Origin: Rodentibacter mrazii
GTDB taxonomy: Bacteria > Pseudomonadota > Gammaproteobacteria > Enterobacterales > Pasteurellaceae
Reading direction: 5' to 3'
Assembly: GCF_001998825.1 (NCBI RefSeq)
Contig: NZ_MLHG01000006.1
Coordinates: 1 to 47,174, forward strand
Length of the DNA: 47,174 bases
Shown here: positions 9,272-17,544 of the stretch, piece by piece
Position numbering within the stretch: position 1 is the stretch's first letter
Layout of the letters: the number at the start of each line of letters is the position of its first letter
The notes under the pieces: generated by a model
Told to the model about the DNA's origin: nothing
The model's database searches: none
The model's input: the letters and a program-made list of their open reading frames with translations, nothing else
Position numbers and translations under genes: made by a program

Positions 9272-9351
9272 TGTCGTTGAAATTTCTGTTTTTGTGCATT
9301 TGCTAGATAATATCGAAAAATCTTACTGTTTTTGACCGCTCTTTTATAAAA

Positions 9352-9957
9352 TTAATTTTTTTGTTTTTTCGATTTTTTCCACTTCCAAAATAAGAATAGG
9401 GCAAGAGCAGCAACCAATATGTAAATAACTATTTGACCTTTCTGAATTTGCTCATGCAACCAATCTAAATTTCTCGCGCCAAATTCGCCAAGATAAACCC
9501 AAATCGGTACGGAAATAACGGCAGCACAAAAATCAATTAAGAGAAAGCGGGTATAACTTACACGTCGTGTAATGCCTGAAACCATATAAATCGGTGCTCG
9601 TAGTCCGGGTAAAAAACGGGCGACAAACAATACACGGTTGCCGTATCGAGCAAATTTTTCACGGACCATTTTTAGACGTTGTAAGGTAATGATCTTACGC
9701 ATTGGGCGAAAACGTAAAATTTTTGTACCGTAAATGCGACCGAGCCAGTACATACAAGAATCGCCTGCGAGTACGCCGACCATACTAACGAATAACATGA
9801 GATGGGAATTAACGCTTTCGGGATAAAGTCCGGCAATCACGCCTCCTGAAACAAGAGTAATATCTTCAGGGATGGGTACACCAAAGCCACAGATGATCAA
9901 GACAAAAAATACAGCCCAATAGCCGTAGTCAGTGAAAAAATGAATAAGAAATTCCAT
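9352..9957 (-). CDS. DedA family membrane protein
   Basis: A 201-residue polytopic inner-membrane protein of the DedA / VTT superfamily. Family members are implicated in membrane lipid carrier flipping and envelope homeostasis. The N-terminal FGVPIPEDITLVSGGVIAG and the central FARYGNRVLFVARFLPGLRAP carry the conserved acidic and arginine residues of the family. The C-terminus is lysine-rich (KWKKSKKQKN), as expected on the cytoplasmic side. It is divergent from rplY. I recall a DedA gene next to rplY in H. influenzae. Which DedA paralogue it matches is not decided. Confidence 0.9.
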   Translation of the reverse strand: MEFLIHFFTDYGYWAVFFVLIICGFGVPIPEDITLVSGGVIAGLYPESVNSHLMLFVSMVGVLAGDSCMYWLGRIYGTKILRFRPMRKIITLQRLKMVREKFARYGNRVLFVARFLPGLRAPIYMVSGITRRVSYTRFLLIDFCAAVISVPIWVYLGEFGARNLDWLHEQIQKGQIVIYILVAALALFLFWKWKKSKKQKN

Positions 9958-10041
9958 TTGTGCCTGCTATTTCAATTCTCTTAATGGATAAAAAATAGGG
10001 AAGTATTCTAATCTTTTCTGACTGAATATCCTAGAAAAAGT

Positions 10042-10070
10042 TTGCCTTGATAGATTGGATCTTTTATAAT
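10042..10070 (+). promoter_or_regulatory. Sigma-70 promoter of rplY
   Basis: TTGCCT at 10042-10047 and TATAAT at 10065-10070 are separated by exactly 17 bases, with transcription expected to start near 10077. This gives a 5' leader of about 92 bases before rplY, which contains two hairpins. Confidence 0.75.
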
Positions 10071-10077
10071 CGGCACC

Positions 10078-10143
10078 CTCAAAGCCAAGACTTTGAGTCA
10101 ATTTAGGAAAATTGCTGGGTCGCCTGCAATTTTTTATTTTTTT
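10078..10143 (+). promoter_or_regulatory. rplY mRNA leader with two hairpins, the second terminator-like
   Basis: Hairpin 1 pairs CTCAAAG (10078-10084) with CTTTGAG (10091-10097). Hairpin 2 pairs AAAATTGC (10108-10115) with GCAATTTT (10126-10133) and is followed by TTATTTTTTT to 10143. Leaders of rplY that bind L25 are known in Gammaproteobacteria, so autoregulation by L25 is plausible. The T run suggests transcription attenuation. Function is inferred. Confidence 0.55.
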
Positions 10144-10168
10144 AATCTTACTTAAAGAGAATACTAAA

Positions 10169-10456
10169 ATGGCATTTAAATTTAACGCTGAAGTTCGTAC
10201 AGCGCAAGGTAAGGGTGCGAGCCGCCGCCTGCGTCACAACGGTCAAATTCCTGCAATCGTTTATGGTGGCAGCGAAGCACCGGTTTCAATCATCTTAAAT
10301 CATGATGAATTAAACAACGCACAAGTTCACGATTCTTTCTACTCTGATGTAATTACACTTGTAATTGATGGCAAAGAAGTGGCTGTAAAAGTGCAAGCAA
10401 TGCAACGTCACCCGTTCAAACCAAAATTGGTTCACATTGACTTCAAACGTGTATAA
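10169..10456 (+). CDS. rplY: Large ribosomal subunit protein L25 (short form)
   Basis: Binds loop E of 5S rRNA in the large subunit. The protein is 95 residues, the short single-domain form found in gammaproteobacteria, starting [20 protein letters not shown]. The ATG at 10169 has AAAGAGA at 10153-10159. A possible in-frame start at 10112 would place the leader hairpin inside the coding region and add a hydrophobic extension unlike L25, so it is rejected. A strong terminator follows. Confidence 0.95.
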   Translation: MAFKFNAEVRTAQGKGASRRLRHNGQIPAIVYGGSEAPVSIILNHDELNNAQVHDSFYSDVITLVIDGKEVAVKVQAMQRHPFKPKLVHIDFKRV

Positions 10457-10473
10457 TTTTTGATTTTGATGAA

Positions 10474-10506
10474 AAACACCAAAGAATCTTCTTTGGTGTT
10501 TTTTTA
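10474..10506 (+). terminator. Intrinsic terminator of rplY
   Basis: AACACCAAAGAA pairs with TTCTTTGGTGTT around a tight loop at 10487-10488, followed by TTTTTTT to 10505. It ends 18 bases before the truA start codon. Confidence 0.85.
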
Positions 10507-10523
10507 TGGAAAGCGAGGTGAAA

Positions 10524-11318
10524 ATGAAAATTGCCTTAGGAATTGAATACAACGGACAACATTATTTCGGTTGGCAACGACAAGAAAAATTGAGAACAGT
10601 ACAGGAAGAGTTAGAAAAAGCCCTGTCTTTTGTTGCAAACGAAAAAATTGACGTATTTTGTGCGGGAAGAACGGATTCCGGTGTGCATGGTACAGGACAG
10701 GTTGTGCATTTTGAAACGGATGCAGTCCGTCCTGAAAAGGCTTGGGCGTTTGGTACAAATGCAAATCTGCCTGATGATATAGCGGTGAAATGGGCAAAAG
10801 TCGTGGATGATGAATTTCATGCCCGTTTTTCTGCTACTGCACGTCGTTATCGCTACCTTCTATATTGTAATAAATTACGATCCGCCATTTTACCAGCCGG
10901 CATTACCCATTGCCATTTGGAATTAGATGCGGAAAAAATGCATCAGGCAGGGCAATTTTTATTGGGCGAGCATGATTTTTCTTCTTTCCGAGCCGCGCAA
11001 TGCCAATCAAATACACCGTGGCGAAATATCCATCATCTGAATGTTGCTCAAAAAGGCGAATATATTATTGTCGATATTCAAGCTAATGCTTTTGTTCATC
11101 ATATGGTGAGAAACATCGTTGGGAGTTTAATTGAAGTGGGTGCAGGGAATCAGCCAGTTGAATGGCTTAACTGGCTGCTTGAACAGCGAGATAGAAAACT
11201 TGCTGCTCCTACGGCAAAACCGGACGGGCTTTATTTAGTGAATGTAATTTATCCTGAAAAATTTGCCATTCCTCAGAATAAATTGGGGCCGCTTTTCCTT
11301 GAAGATAAGCTGATTTAG
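10524..11318 (+). CDS. truA: tRNA pseudouridine synthase A (positions 38-40)
   Basis: Makes pseudouridine in the anticodon stem-loop of many tRNAs. The 264-residue protein contains the catalytic aspartate D51 in [15 protein letters not shown], and C-terminal [13 protein letters not shown] typical of TruA. The ATG at 10524 has GAGGTG at 10515-10520; an in-frame ATG at 10506 overlaps the rplY terminator and is rejected. It is followed by accD and folC, as in E. coli, where dedA lies between truA and accD. Confidence 0.95.
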   Translation: MKIALGIEYNGQHYFGWQRQEKLRTVQEELEKALSFVANEKIDVFCAGRTDSGVHGTGQVVHFETDAVRPEKAWAFGTNANLPDDIAVKWAKVVDDEFHARFSATARRYRYLLYCNKLRSAILPAGITHCHLELDAEKMHQAGQFLLGEHDFSSFRAAQCQSNTPWRNIHHLNVAQKGEYIIVDIQANAFVHHMVRNIVGSLIEVGAGNQPVEWLNWLLEQRDRKLAAPTAKPDGLYLVNVIYPEKFAIPQNKLGPLFLEDKLI

Positions 11319-11402
11319 TTTGATGAGCTTGTCTGACTAGCAAGGCTCGCCGAATTATGGTTTAATACGCTGAATTTTCTAGTGGATAAATAGGTAAAAA
11401 TA

Positions 11403-12323
11403 ATGAGCTGGATTGACCGAATTTTTAGTAAAAGCCCTTCTTCTTCAACACGCAAATCTAATGTGCCGGAAGGGGTTTGGACAAAATGTACCTCGTGCGA
11501 ACAGGTACTTTATAGTGAAGAATTAAAACGTAACCTTTATGTATGCCCTAAGTGTGATCATCATATGCGTATTGATGCGCGTGAACGTCTTGTTCGTTTA
11601 TTAGATGAGAACTCAAGCCAAGAAATAGCGGCTGATTTAGAGCCAAAAGATATTTTAAAATTCAAAGATTTAAAGAAATATAAAGATCGTATTACGGCGG
11701 CACAAAAAGAAACTGGTGAAAAAGATGCACTCATTACTATGACAGGCACACTTTATAATATGCCGATTGTGGTGGCAGCTTCTAACTTTGCTTTTATGGG
11801 CGGCTCAATGGGATCTGTTGTAGGCGCAAAATTTGTAAAAGCGGCTGAAAAAGCCATTGAATTGAATTGTCCGTTTGTGTGTTTTTCTGCCAGTGGTGGG
11901 GCGCGTATGCAAGAGGCATTATTTTCATTAATGCAAATGGCAAAAACCAGTGCAGTGCTTGCCAAAATGCGTGAAAAAGGTGTGCCTTTTATTTCAGTTT
12001 TAACCGATCCGACTTTAGGTGGCGTATCGGCGAGTTTTGCTATGTTAGGTGATTTAAATATTGCCGAACCGAAAGCCTTAATCGGTTTTGCCGGTCCACG
12101 AGTGATTGAACAAACTGTTCGTGAAAAATTACCGGAAGGTTTCCAGCGTAGTGAGTTTCTATTAGAAAAAGGGGCGATTGATATGATTGTCAAACGTGGT
12201 GATATGCGCCATACCTTGGCAAGTGTATTAAGTAAATTAACCCATCAGCCTTCACCCTTTAGCGAACCTGAGTTAATTGAAGATGACATTGAAGTAAATG
12301 AAGAACATCATGAAGAAAAATAA
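11403..12323 (+). CDS. accD: Acetyl-CoA carboxylase carboxyltransferase subunit beta
   Basis: With AccA it transfers carboxyl from biotin on AccB to acetyl-CoA, the first step of fatty acid synthesis. The 306-residue protein starts [12 protein letters not shown] and has the zinc ribbon C29, C32, C48, C51. The carboxyltransferase core includes [19 protein letters not shown] and [12 protein letters not shown]. The tail is acidic and rich in glutamate. It is 84 bases after truA and one base before, or overlapping, folC depending on the folC start. Confidence 0.96.
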   Translation: MSWIDRIFSKSPSSSTRKSNVPEGVWTKCTSCEQVLYSEELKRNLYVCPKCDHHMRIDARERLVRLLDENSSQEIAADLEPKDILKFKDLKKYKDRITAAQKETGEKDALITMTGTLYNMPIVVAASNFAFMGGSMGSVVGAKFVKAAEKAIELNCPFVCFSASGGARMQEALFSLMQMAKTSAVLAKMREKGVPFISVLTDPTLGGVSASFAMLGDLNIAEPKALIGFAGPRVIEQTVREKLPEGFQRSEFLLEKGAIDMIVKRGDMRHTLASVLSKLTHQPSPFSEPELIEDDIEVNEEHHEEK

Positions 12324-12324
12324 T

Positions 12325-13629
12325 ATGAATTTAAAAGCCACTTCGCCACTCGCTGAGTGGCTTTCTTATTTAGAAAATAGCCATTTTAAAGCCATCGATC
12401 TTGGCTTAGAACGAATTAAATCTGTTGCAGAAAAGATGGATATATTACACCCTGCACCTTATGTGATCACCGTTGGGGGAACGAATGGCAAAGGAACAAC
12501 TTGCCGTTTATTAGAAACGATTTTGCTCCGACATGGTTTGCGCGTAGGCGTATATTCCTCTCCCCATTTATTACGTTATAACGAACGTGTACGTATTCAA
12601 AATCAGGATTTACCAGATGAAGCCCATACAGCATCCTTTGCCTTTATTGAAGAAAATAAAACAGAATCTTTAACTTATTTTGAGTTCAGTACTCTTTCTG
12701 CCCTACATTTGTTTAAACAACATCATCTTGATGTCGTGATTTTAGAAGTGGGTTTAGGTGGACGTCTAGATGCCACCAATATAGTAGATAGTAACTTGGC
12801 AGTGATTACTAGTATTGATATAGATCATACGGATTTTCTGGGGGATACAAGGGAAGCTATCGCCTTCGAAAAAGCCGGTATTTTTCGTCAAAACTGTCCG
12901 GTTGTGGTTGGAGAGCCAAATGTACCCAATACGATGCTGGAGCAAGCCGCTCGTTTAGGCTGTCAGGTATCACGCCGTGATGTGGATTGGTCATTTCAAG
13001 TTAATGCAAAAAATTGGCAATGGCAAAGCCGAAAAGTGCGGTTAGAAAACTTACCGTTTTGCCAAATTCCATTAATGAATGCTGCCACTGTGTTAGCAGT
13101 GGTTGAACAACTACCTTTTGAGATTCAAGAGAGCACTCTCCGCCACGCATTACAAAACGTAGAATTAGTCGGGCGTTTCCAGACCATCCAAGGGGATAAG
13201 CGTGAAAAGTTGGCAAGTCTTTTTGATCAAAAACTGGATGATCTACCAACGGTGATCGTTGATGTGGGGCATAATCCCCATGCTGCGACATATTTAAGTG
13301 AAAAATTGACCGCACTTAAAGCTCAAAATCAAGGAAAATTGATCGCCGTGTGCGGAATACTAAAAGATAAAGATGCTCAAGGGGTTTTTGCACATCTTGT
13401 TCCTCTTGTAGATGAATGGCATTGTGTGACTTTAGACGGCTATCGAGGGCAAACGGGGGAAGAATTGCGTCTGAAACTCACAGCGTTTTTCCCTAATGCT
13501 AAAGTAAAATCACTAAATTCAGTGATGAATGGCGTACAGGTTGCATTAAAAAGTGCGGTTAAAAATGACCTTGTTTTAGTGTTTGGGTCATTTCATACGG
13601 TGGCAGAGTTTTGGCAGGAAATAGAATGA
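12325..13629 (+). CDS. folC: Bifunctional folylpolyglutamate / dihydrofolate synthase
   Basis: Adds glutamate to dihydropteroate and to folates. The protein shows the P-loop VGGTNGKGTTCRLLE, SSPHLLRYNERVRI, VILEVGLGGRLDATN and the C-terminal VDVGHNPHAA and FGSFHTVAEF, so both domains are present. The start at 12325 (MNLKATSPLAEWL) matches the family best; in-frame ATGs at 12310 and 12298 overlap accD and could also be used. Three uptake signals lie in its 3' half. The stop at 13627-13629 falls directly beside the remains of an autotransporter gene, so the last few residues may be affected by that junction. Compared with E. coli the C-terminus is only slightly short. Confidence 0.94.
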   Translation: MNLKATSPLAEWLSYLENSHFKAIDLGLERIKSVAEKMDILHPAPYVITVGGTNGKGTTCRLLETILLRHGLRVGVYSSPHLLRYNERVRIQNQDLPDEAHTASFAFIEENKTESLTYFEFSTLSALHLFKQHHLDVVILEVGLGGRLDATNIVDSNLAVITSIDIDHTDFLGDTREAIAFEKAGIFRQNCPVVVGEPNVPNTMLEQAARLGCQVSRRDVDWSFQVNAKNWQWQSRKVRLENLPFCQIPLMNAATVLAVVEQLPFEIQESTLRHALQNVELVGRFQTIQGDKREKLASLFDQKLDDLPTVIVDVGHNPHAATYLSEKLTALKAQNQGKLIAVCGILKDKDAQGVFAHLVPLVDEWHCVTLDGYRGQTGEELRLKLTAFFPNAKVKSLNSVMNGVQVALKSAVKNDLVLVFGSFHTVAEFWQEIE

Positions 13630-16201
13630 TCGCAATGGGATTTCAATCTGTTGCTAATGGAACTGTCGCTGTTGCGATAGGTCGTGAGAGTAATGCGACT
13701 AATACTCAAACAATCGCAATTGGTGATAAAGCAAAAGCACTACAAAATAATGCGATCGTGATGGGGCAACTTGCTAATGCGAATGACACCCAAGCAATTT
13801 CAATTGATGATCGTTCAAATGCATCCGGGAATGCGAGTGTTGTAGGTCCATCCACTAATTCTACAGGTGTAAGCTCAACAGCATTAGGTCATGGTTCTCA
13901 AAGTATGAACAACTATGCTACGGCTGTGAGGCTTTTGCAAAAGTACGGGGAGTAAGTTCTATTTCATTAGGACATGATGCCAATGCGACCCATGTAAATT
14001 CTGTTGCACTTGGAAGCAATTCTCTTTCAACTGCGGCAAATCGAGTGTCATCAGTAAACCTAAATGGATTAACCTATGGAACGTTCGCCGGTATCACCCC
14101 AACTTCGACGGTAAGTGTGGGTTTGAGTGGTAATGAACGCCAAATTGTTAATGTAGACACAGGTCGTAATTAGATACCTCTACTGATGCCATTAATGGTT
14201 AACAACTTTATATAACAAATTTAGTATTAGGTAATTTAGCTAATTCACTTAAAACTATTTTTGGTGGTGATGCGACGTTGTTAACAAATGGTACTATTAT
14301 TATGAGTAATGTTGGTAATACTACGCAAAATAATATCCACGATGCAATTAATGCTATTAAAACTCAAATTACTAATAATGCAGAAGAACCACAAGCCTAT
14401 TTCCACGTCAATAATGGCACAAATGCTGGCACAGGTGATGCGACAACCAACTTAGGTAAGGTTAGTGAGGCAGTCGGGGCATTATCGCTCAATTCTATTG
14501 CAATTGTTACTAATGCGACTGCTACTTCACAAAGTATTGCTCTTGGTAACCTTGCAAATGCTTCATCATCTAGATTATCAATAGTAATAGGTTATAACTC
14601 TCAAGCAACTGGTGGTTATTCGTATGCAATGGGGTCTAATAGCCTGGCATCCAATCAATCGTCAATAGCACTGGGTCAAAATGCTGTTTCATCAAATGTA
14701 ATCTCAATAGAAATAGGGGATAGCGCTGTTTCAACTGGCGAGTATGCATTAGCTTTCGGTAGTGGGGCAAATGCCTCGAAGATAACTGCTATAGCAATAG
14801 GTGCTTCAGCACAAGCCTCTCATGATTTTAGTGTTGCATTAGGGGGTGAGGCGGCAACCGGTGAAGTGATTGGTACAAAATTAGCCGAAGTTAATGGCAT
14901 TACATATGGTGATTTTGCAGGAGATACTCCATTTAGTATGGTTTCTGTTGGTAATGAGGAGTATGAACAGACATGTACTGTTACTAATGTTGCTGCGGGA
15001 CGTATTAACAAAAATTCTAGTGATGCGATTAATGGTAGCCAGTTATATATGGTTGCAAATAAATTGTCTGCTGGCTTTACTTTAAAATACTCAGCAACAA
15101 CTGATGGTGAAAAAAACGGTATTGCTGAGGAAAAATCAAGCCTGGTGATACAGTTGAAATGATTGCCAGTAAAAACTTACAAATCAAGCAAGAGGCTGAC
15201 GGTAAGGTTACTTATGTAACAAAAGATAACGTGACTTTTACCGCTGTGAATGCAATGACCGTTAATGTTGGTGATACAACCATTAATAATGATGGGCTTA
15301 CAATCCAAAATGGTCCAAGCATTACAAAAGGTGGATTGAATGCCGGTAATAAAGTGATTGGCAATGTATCGAAAGGTGTAGCAGATAACGATGCGGTGAA
15401 TGTTAACCAATTAAAAGAGGCAACATCAAATATCACCAACAATATTAATAATTTGGCAAACAACACCATTGCATTAGGCGGTGATAATGGAACAACGACT
15501 AGTGCGCAAGCCTTAAATAAAGAAGGTGGTTTGCAATTTGACGTAAATGGTGGAAATGGCATTAGCACAACGGCAAATGGCTCAAGTATCACTGTAACCG
15601 CAAAACCGATGGTACAACAATTAAGATTGATGTTTCAGGTAATATTGCAGCGAATACAGGTAATGTTATTATCGCATCTAATGTTGATACTACAGATGCA
15701 GCCGGTAATGTTATCCCTGCAGGTAAAGTGAGTGTTGCAGCTGGCGAAGGTAGCAAAGTGGCAACAGTTCAAAATGTAGCTGATGCCATTAACAGTGTTG
15801 GTTGGGTAGTCAATACCGAATAGTATCACCATTAACAATGGTCCAAGTATGACAACGGATAGTATTAATGCAGGGTAGCCCCAGGTGTGAAAGATAGCGA
15901 TGCGGTAAATGTAAGCCAACTTAAAGGTGCAGTGAATAGTATTAATTCACAACTTAATAAGGTGGATAAACGTCGTAAAGCAGGTCACGCTTCAGGATTG
16001 GCAGTTGCTGGCTTAATGCAAGCATATCGTGGAGGTCAATCAGCAGTGACTGCAGGTGTTGGTCAATACCAAAACCAAAGTGCGGTGGCAGTAGGTTATT
16101 CTCGTATTACTGATAGTGGTAAATACGGTGTGAAAGCAGCCTTTACTGCGAATACACAAGGTGAAGTAGGGGGAACATTAAGTGCAGGTTACTTTTGGTA
16201 A
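13630..16201 (+). pseudogene. Trimeric autotransporter adhesin (YadA/Hia type), 5'-truncated and multiply broken
   Basis: Across three frames the sequence encodes head repeats such as SVALGSNS and ISLGHDA, neck motifs ([21 protein letters not shown]), and an intact C-terminal YadA membrane anchor from about 15930 to 16198 that ends in SAGYFW. No start codon with a signal peptide is present; the fragment begins at the folC stop. Lesions seen: a frameshift near 13926, TAG at 14171-14173 with a shift beside it, TAA at 14200-14202 where the neck motif needs serine, shifts near 15135 and 15605, TAG at 15821-15823, and a deletion with TAG at 15876-15878. Family members are trimeric outer-membrane adhesins. 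The stretch 13611-16201 cannot yield a working adhesin. One uptake signal sits in the anchor at 16078-16086. Confidence 0.92.
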
Positions 16202-16334
16202 TCTAACTTCCTCTTAGCTTCCTAAAAACTAAAGACCGGTTTTAATAATAAAATCGGTATAGGCAAGCTATGTTTGCCTATAAAAACCATACGCTATGAG
16301 TATGGAATCAAAAAGCTTAAGAGGTGAACAAAAA

Positions 16335-16388
16335 AATCCTCCTATAATGAATAAGGCTGACAACCCAAATTCAACACATAGGAGGATT
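16335..16388 (+). promoter_or_regulatory. IS200-type hairpin sequestering the transposase ribosome binding site
   Basis: AATCCTCCTAT at 16335-16345 is the perfect reverse complement of ATAGGAGGATT at 16378-16388. The second arm contains AGGAGG (16380-16385), the ribosome binding site of the transposase ATG at 16393. In IS200 this structure is known to block translation and incoming transcription, keeping transposition rare. Confidence 0.8.
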
Positions 16389-16392
16389 AGTT

Positions 16393-16943
16393 ATGGCAAG
16401 TAAATCTAATGATGATTCAAGTCTATCACACACAAGATGGAACTGTAAGTATCATATAGTCTTTATCCGAAGTATCGAAGAAAGCCAATTTATGGAAAAT
16501 TGCGAGTAGATATCGGAGGAATATTAAGGCAGTTGTGTAGTTATAAAGAAATCGAAATTCTAGAAGCTCATGCAATGAAAGCTCATATTCGTATGCTTTT
16601 GAAGATTCTCCCGAAATTGGCCGTATCAAGTTTTATGGGATACCTGAAAGGTAAATTTTCGCTGATGATATTTGAAAGGCAGGCGAATCTGAAATATCAA
16701 TATGGAAATAGACACTTTGGGGCGCAGGGGTACTATGTAAGTACGGTAGGGTTAAACACAAAAGTGGTCGAAGAATATATAAGGAATCAAGAAAAAGAAG
16801 ATATGATTCAGGATAATTTATCAAAGAAAGAATATGTAGACCCCTTTATAGGGGTAAAGTATAGAGTTATTGTACGGTTGTCAGTCTTTTCACATGCCCC
16901 TCAAGGGGCATGTGAAGCACTAGGTCCTTATAGGGTCGCTTAA
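16393..16943 (+). pseudogene. tnpA: IS200-type transposase TnpA, frameshifted and catalytically impaired
   Basis: Reading starts MASKSNDDSSLSHTRWNCKY then HIVF, and one missing base near 16463-16467 shifts it; the expected continuation PKYRRKPIYGKLRVDIGGIL is found in another frame. The catalytic HUH motif, normally H-hydrophobic-H, reads AHIRML, so the second histidine is arginine. The catalytic tyrosine region GYYVSTVG and the tail LSKKEYVDPF are present. The 3' end runs on past the usual stop through the right-end hairpin to 16943. The enzyme family is a single-strand DNA transposase; this copy cannot work. Confidence 0.88.
16891..16914. repeat. Right-end hairpin of the IS200-type element
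   Basis: CACATGCCCC and GGGGCATGTG form a perfect ten-base stem with loop TCAA. Its place 3' of the transposase matches the subterminal hairpin that Y1 transposases recognise. It does not have a T run, so a terminator role is less likely. Confidence 0.7.
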
Positions 16944-16965
16944 AAACCGCCCGTTTTACGGGCGG
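16943..16965 (-). terminator. Intrinsic terminator of matP
   Basis: On the minus strand CCGCCCGT, loop AAA, ACGGGCGG (16947-16965) is followed by TTTTTA. It begins four bases after the matP stop. The stem is GC-only apart from the last pair, so it should be strong. Confidence 0.85.
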
Positions 16966-16969
16966 ATTG

Positions 16970-17416
16970 TTATTTTAATAAATTTTTAAGGCTATCTTTC
17001 ATTGCCGACATTTGGCTTTCATATAGCGCTTTGCTTTCACGTTCATCAATCATATAAGTGATTGTTTCTGAAAGAGTCATATTCATTTTACGTGAATATT
17101 TTGAAAGTCGTAGCCAAACCGCATATTCCAAGTCAATGGATTTCTTTTTTGTGGATTGTTTTTCGGCATTGAAAAAACGTTTTCTTCTTGCTCGAATAGC
17201 TTGATCCAATTTAACAGGTAATGCCGTAGAAAGATGCTGCTTAATCCAATTTTCAATCTTTTGCGGATAATTCTGACTTTCTAATAACTCTGCCACAACA
17301 GATTCTTGTAAGCTTTTTTCTTCGTAGCGCGTGATATTTTCACCTTCACGATATTTTCGGATTAGGTAAATCCATTTCCAATTAGCTTCTTGGTTTTCTA
17401 ACTTTTGATATTTCAT
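16970..17416 (-). CDS. matP: Macrodomain Ter protein MatP
   Basis: Organises the replication terminus by binding matS sites. The 148-residue protein is clearly collinear with E. coli MatP: MKYQKLENQEANWKWIYLI, then REGENITRYE, IRARRKRFFNAEKQSTKKKS and the ribbon-helix-helix region IDLEYAVWLRLSKYSRKMNM followed by TLSETITYMID. The C-terminal coiled-coil region ends KDSLKNLLK. It is divergent from ycbZ, which is followed by fabA, the same order as in E. coli. A near-match to matS lies just upstream of its start. Confidence 0.95.
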   Translation of the reverse strand: MKYQKLENQEANWKWIYLIRKYREGENITRYEEKSLQESVVAELLESQNYPQKIENWIKQHLSTALPVKLDQAIRARRKRFFNAEKQSTKKKSIDLEYAVWLRLSKYSRKMNMTLSETITYMIDERESKALYESQMSAMKDSLKNLLK

Positions 17417-17544
17417 GATATATAAGGGTTAGTGACGTGGTAACTCATTTAATATACGTGTTTTAAATTAATTTTTCCAGCTGATTTTTACAATATACAT
17501 AAATATGAGATAATGCGCTCAATTTTACTAATGAGAAATCGCCA

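Larger units (their letters stand above)
16283..16943 (+). mobile_element. Decayed IS200-type insertion sequence (IS200/IS605 family)
   Basis: The element has the features of IS200 relatives: a left-end hairpin that covers the transposase ribosome binding site (16335-16388), a small IR CCATAC/GTATGG at 16287-16305 near the left tip, a single Y1 transposase gene, and a 10-bp stem hairpin near the right end (16891-16914). Such elements move as single strands and leave no target duplication or terminal inverted repeats, so exact ends are only estimates. The length of about 660 bases is near the usual 700. The transposase is frameshifted and lacks a catalytic histidine, so the copy is dead. Confidence 0.85.

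Noticed and set aside
10112-10168. Longer N-terminus for L25
   Set aside because: It would translate the leader hairpin and add a hydrophobic extension; L25 in this group starts [10 protein letters not shown].
16235-16258. Inverted repeat ACCGGTTTTA / TAAAATCGGT after the autotransporter as its terminator
   Set aside because: The stem has a G-T pair and no T run follows, so I do not list it as a terminator.
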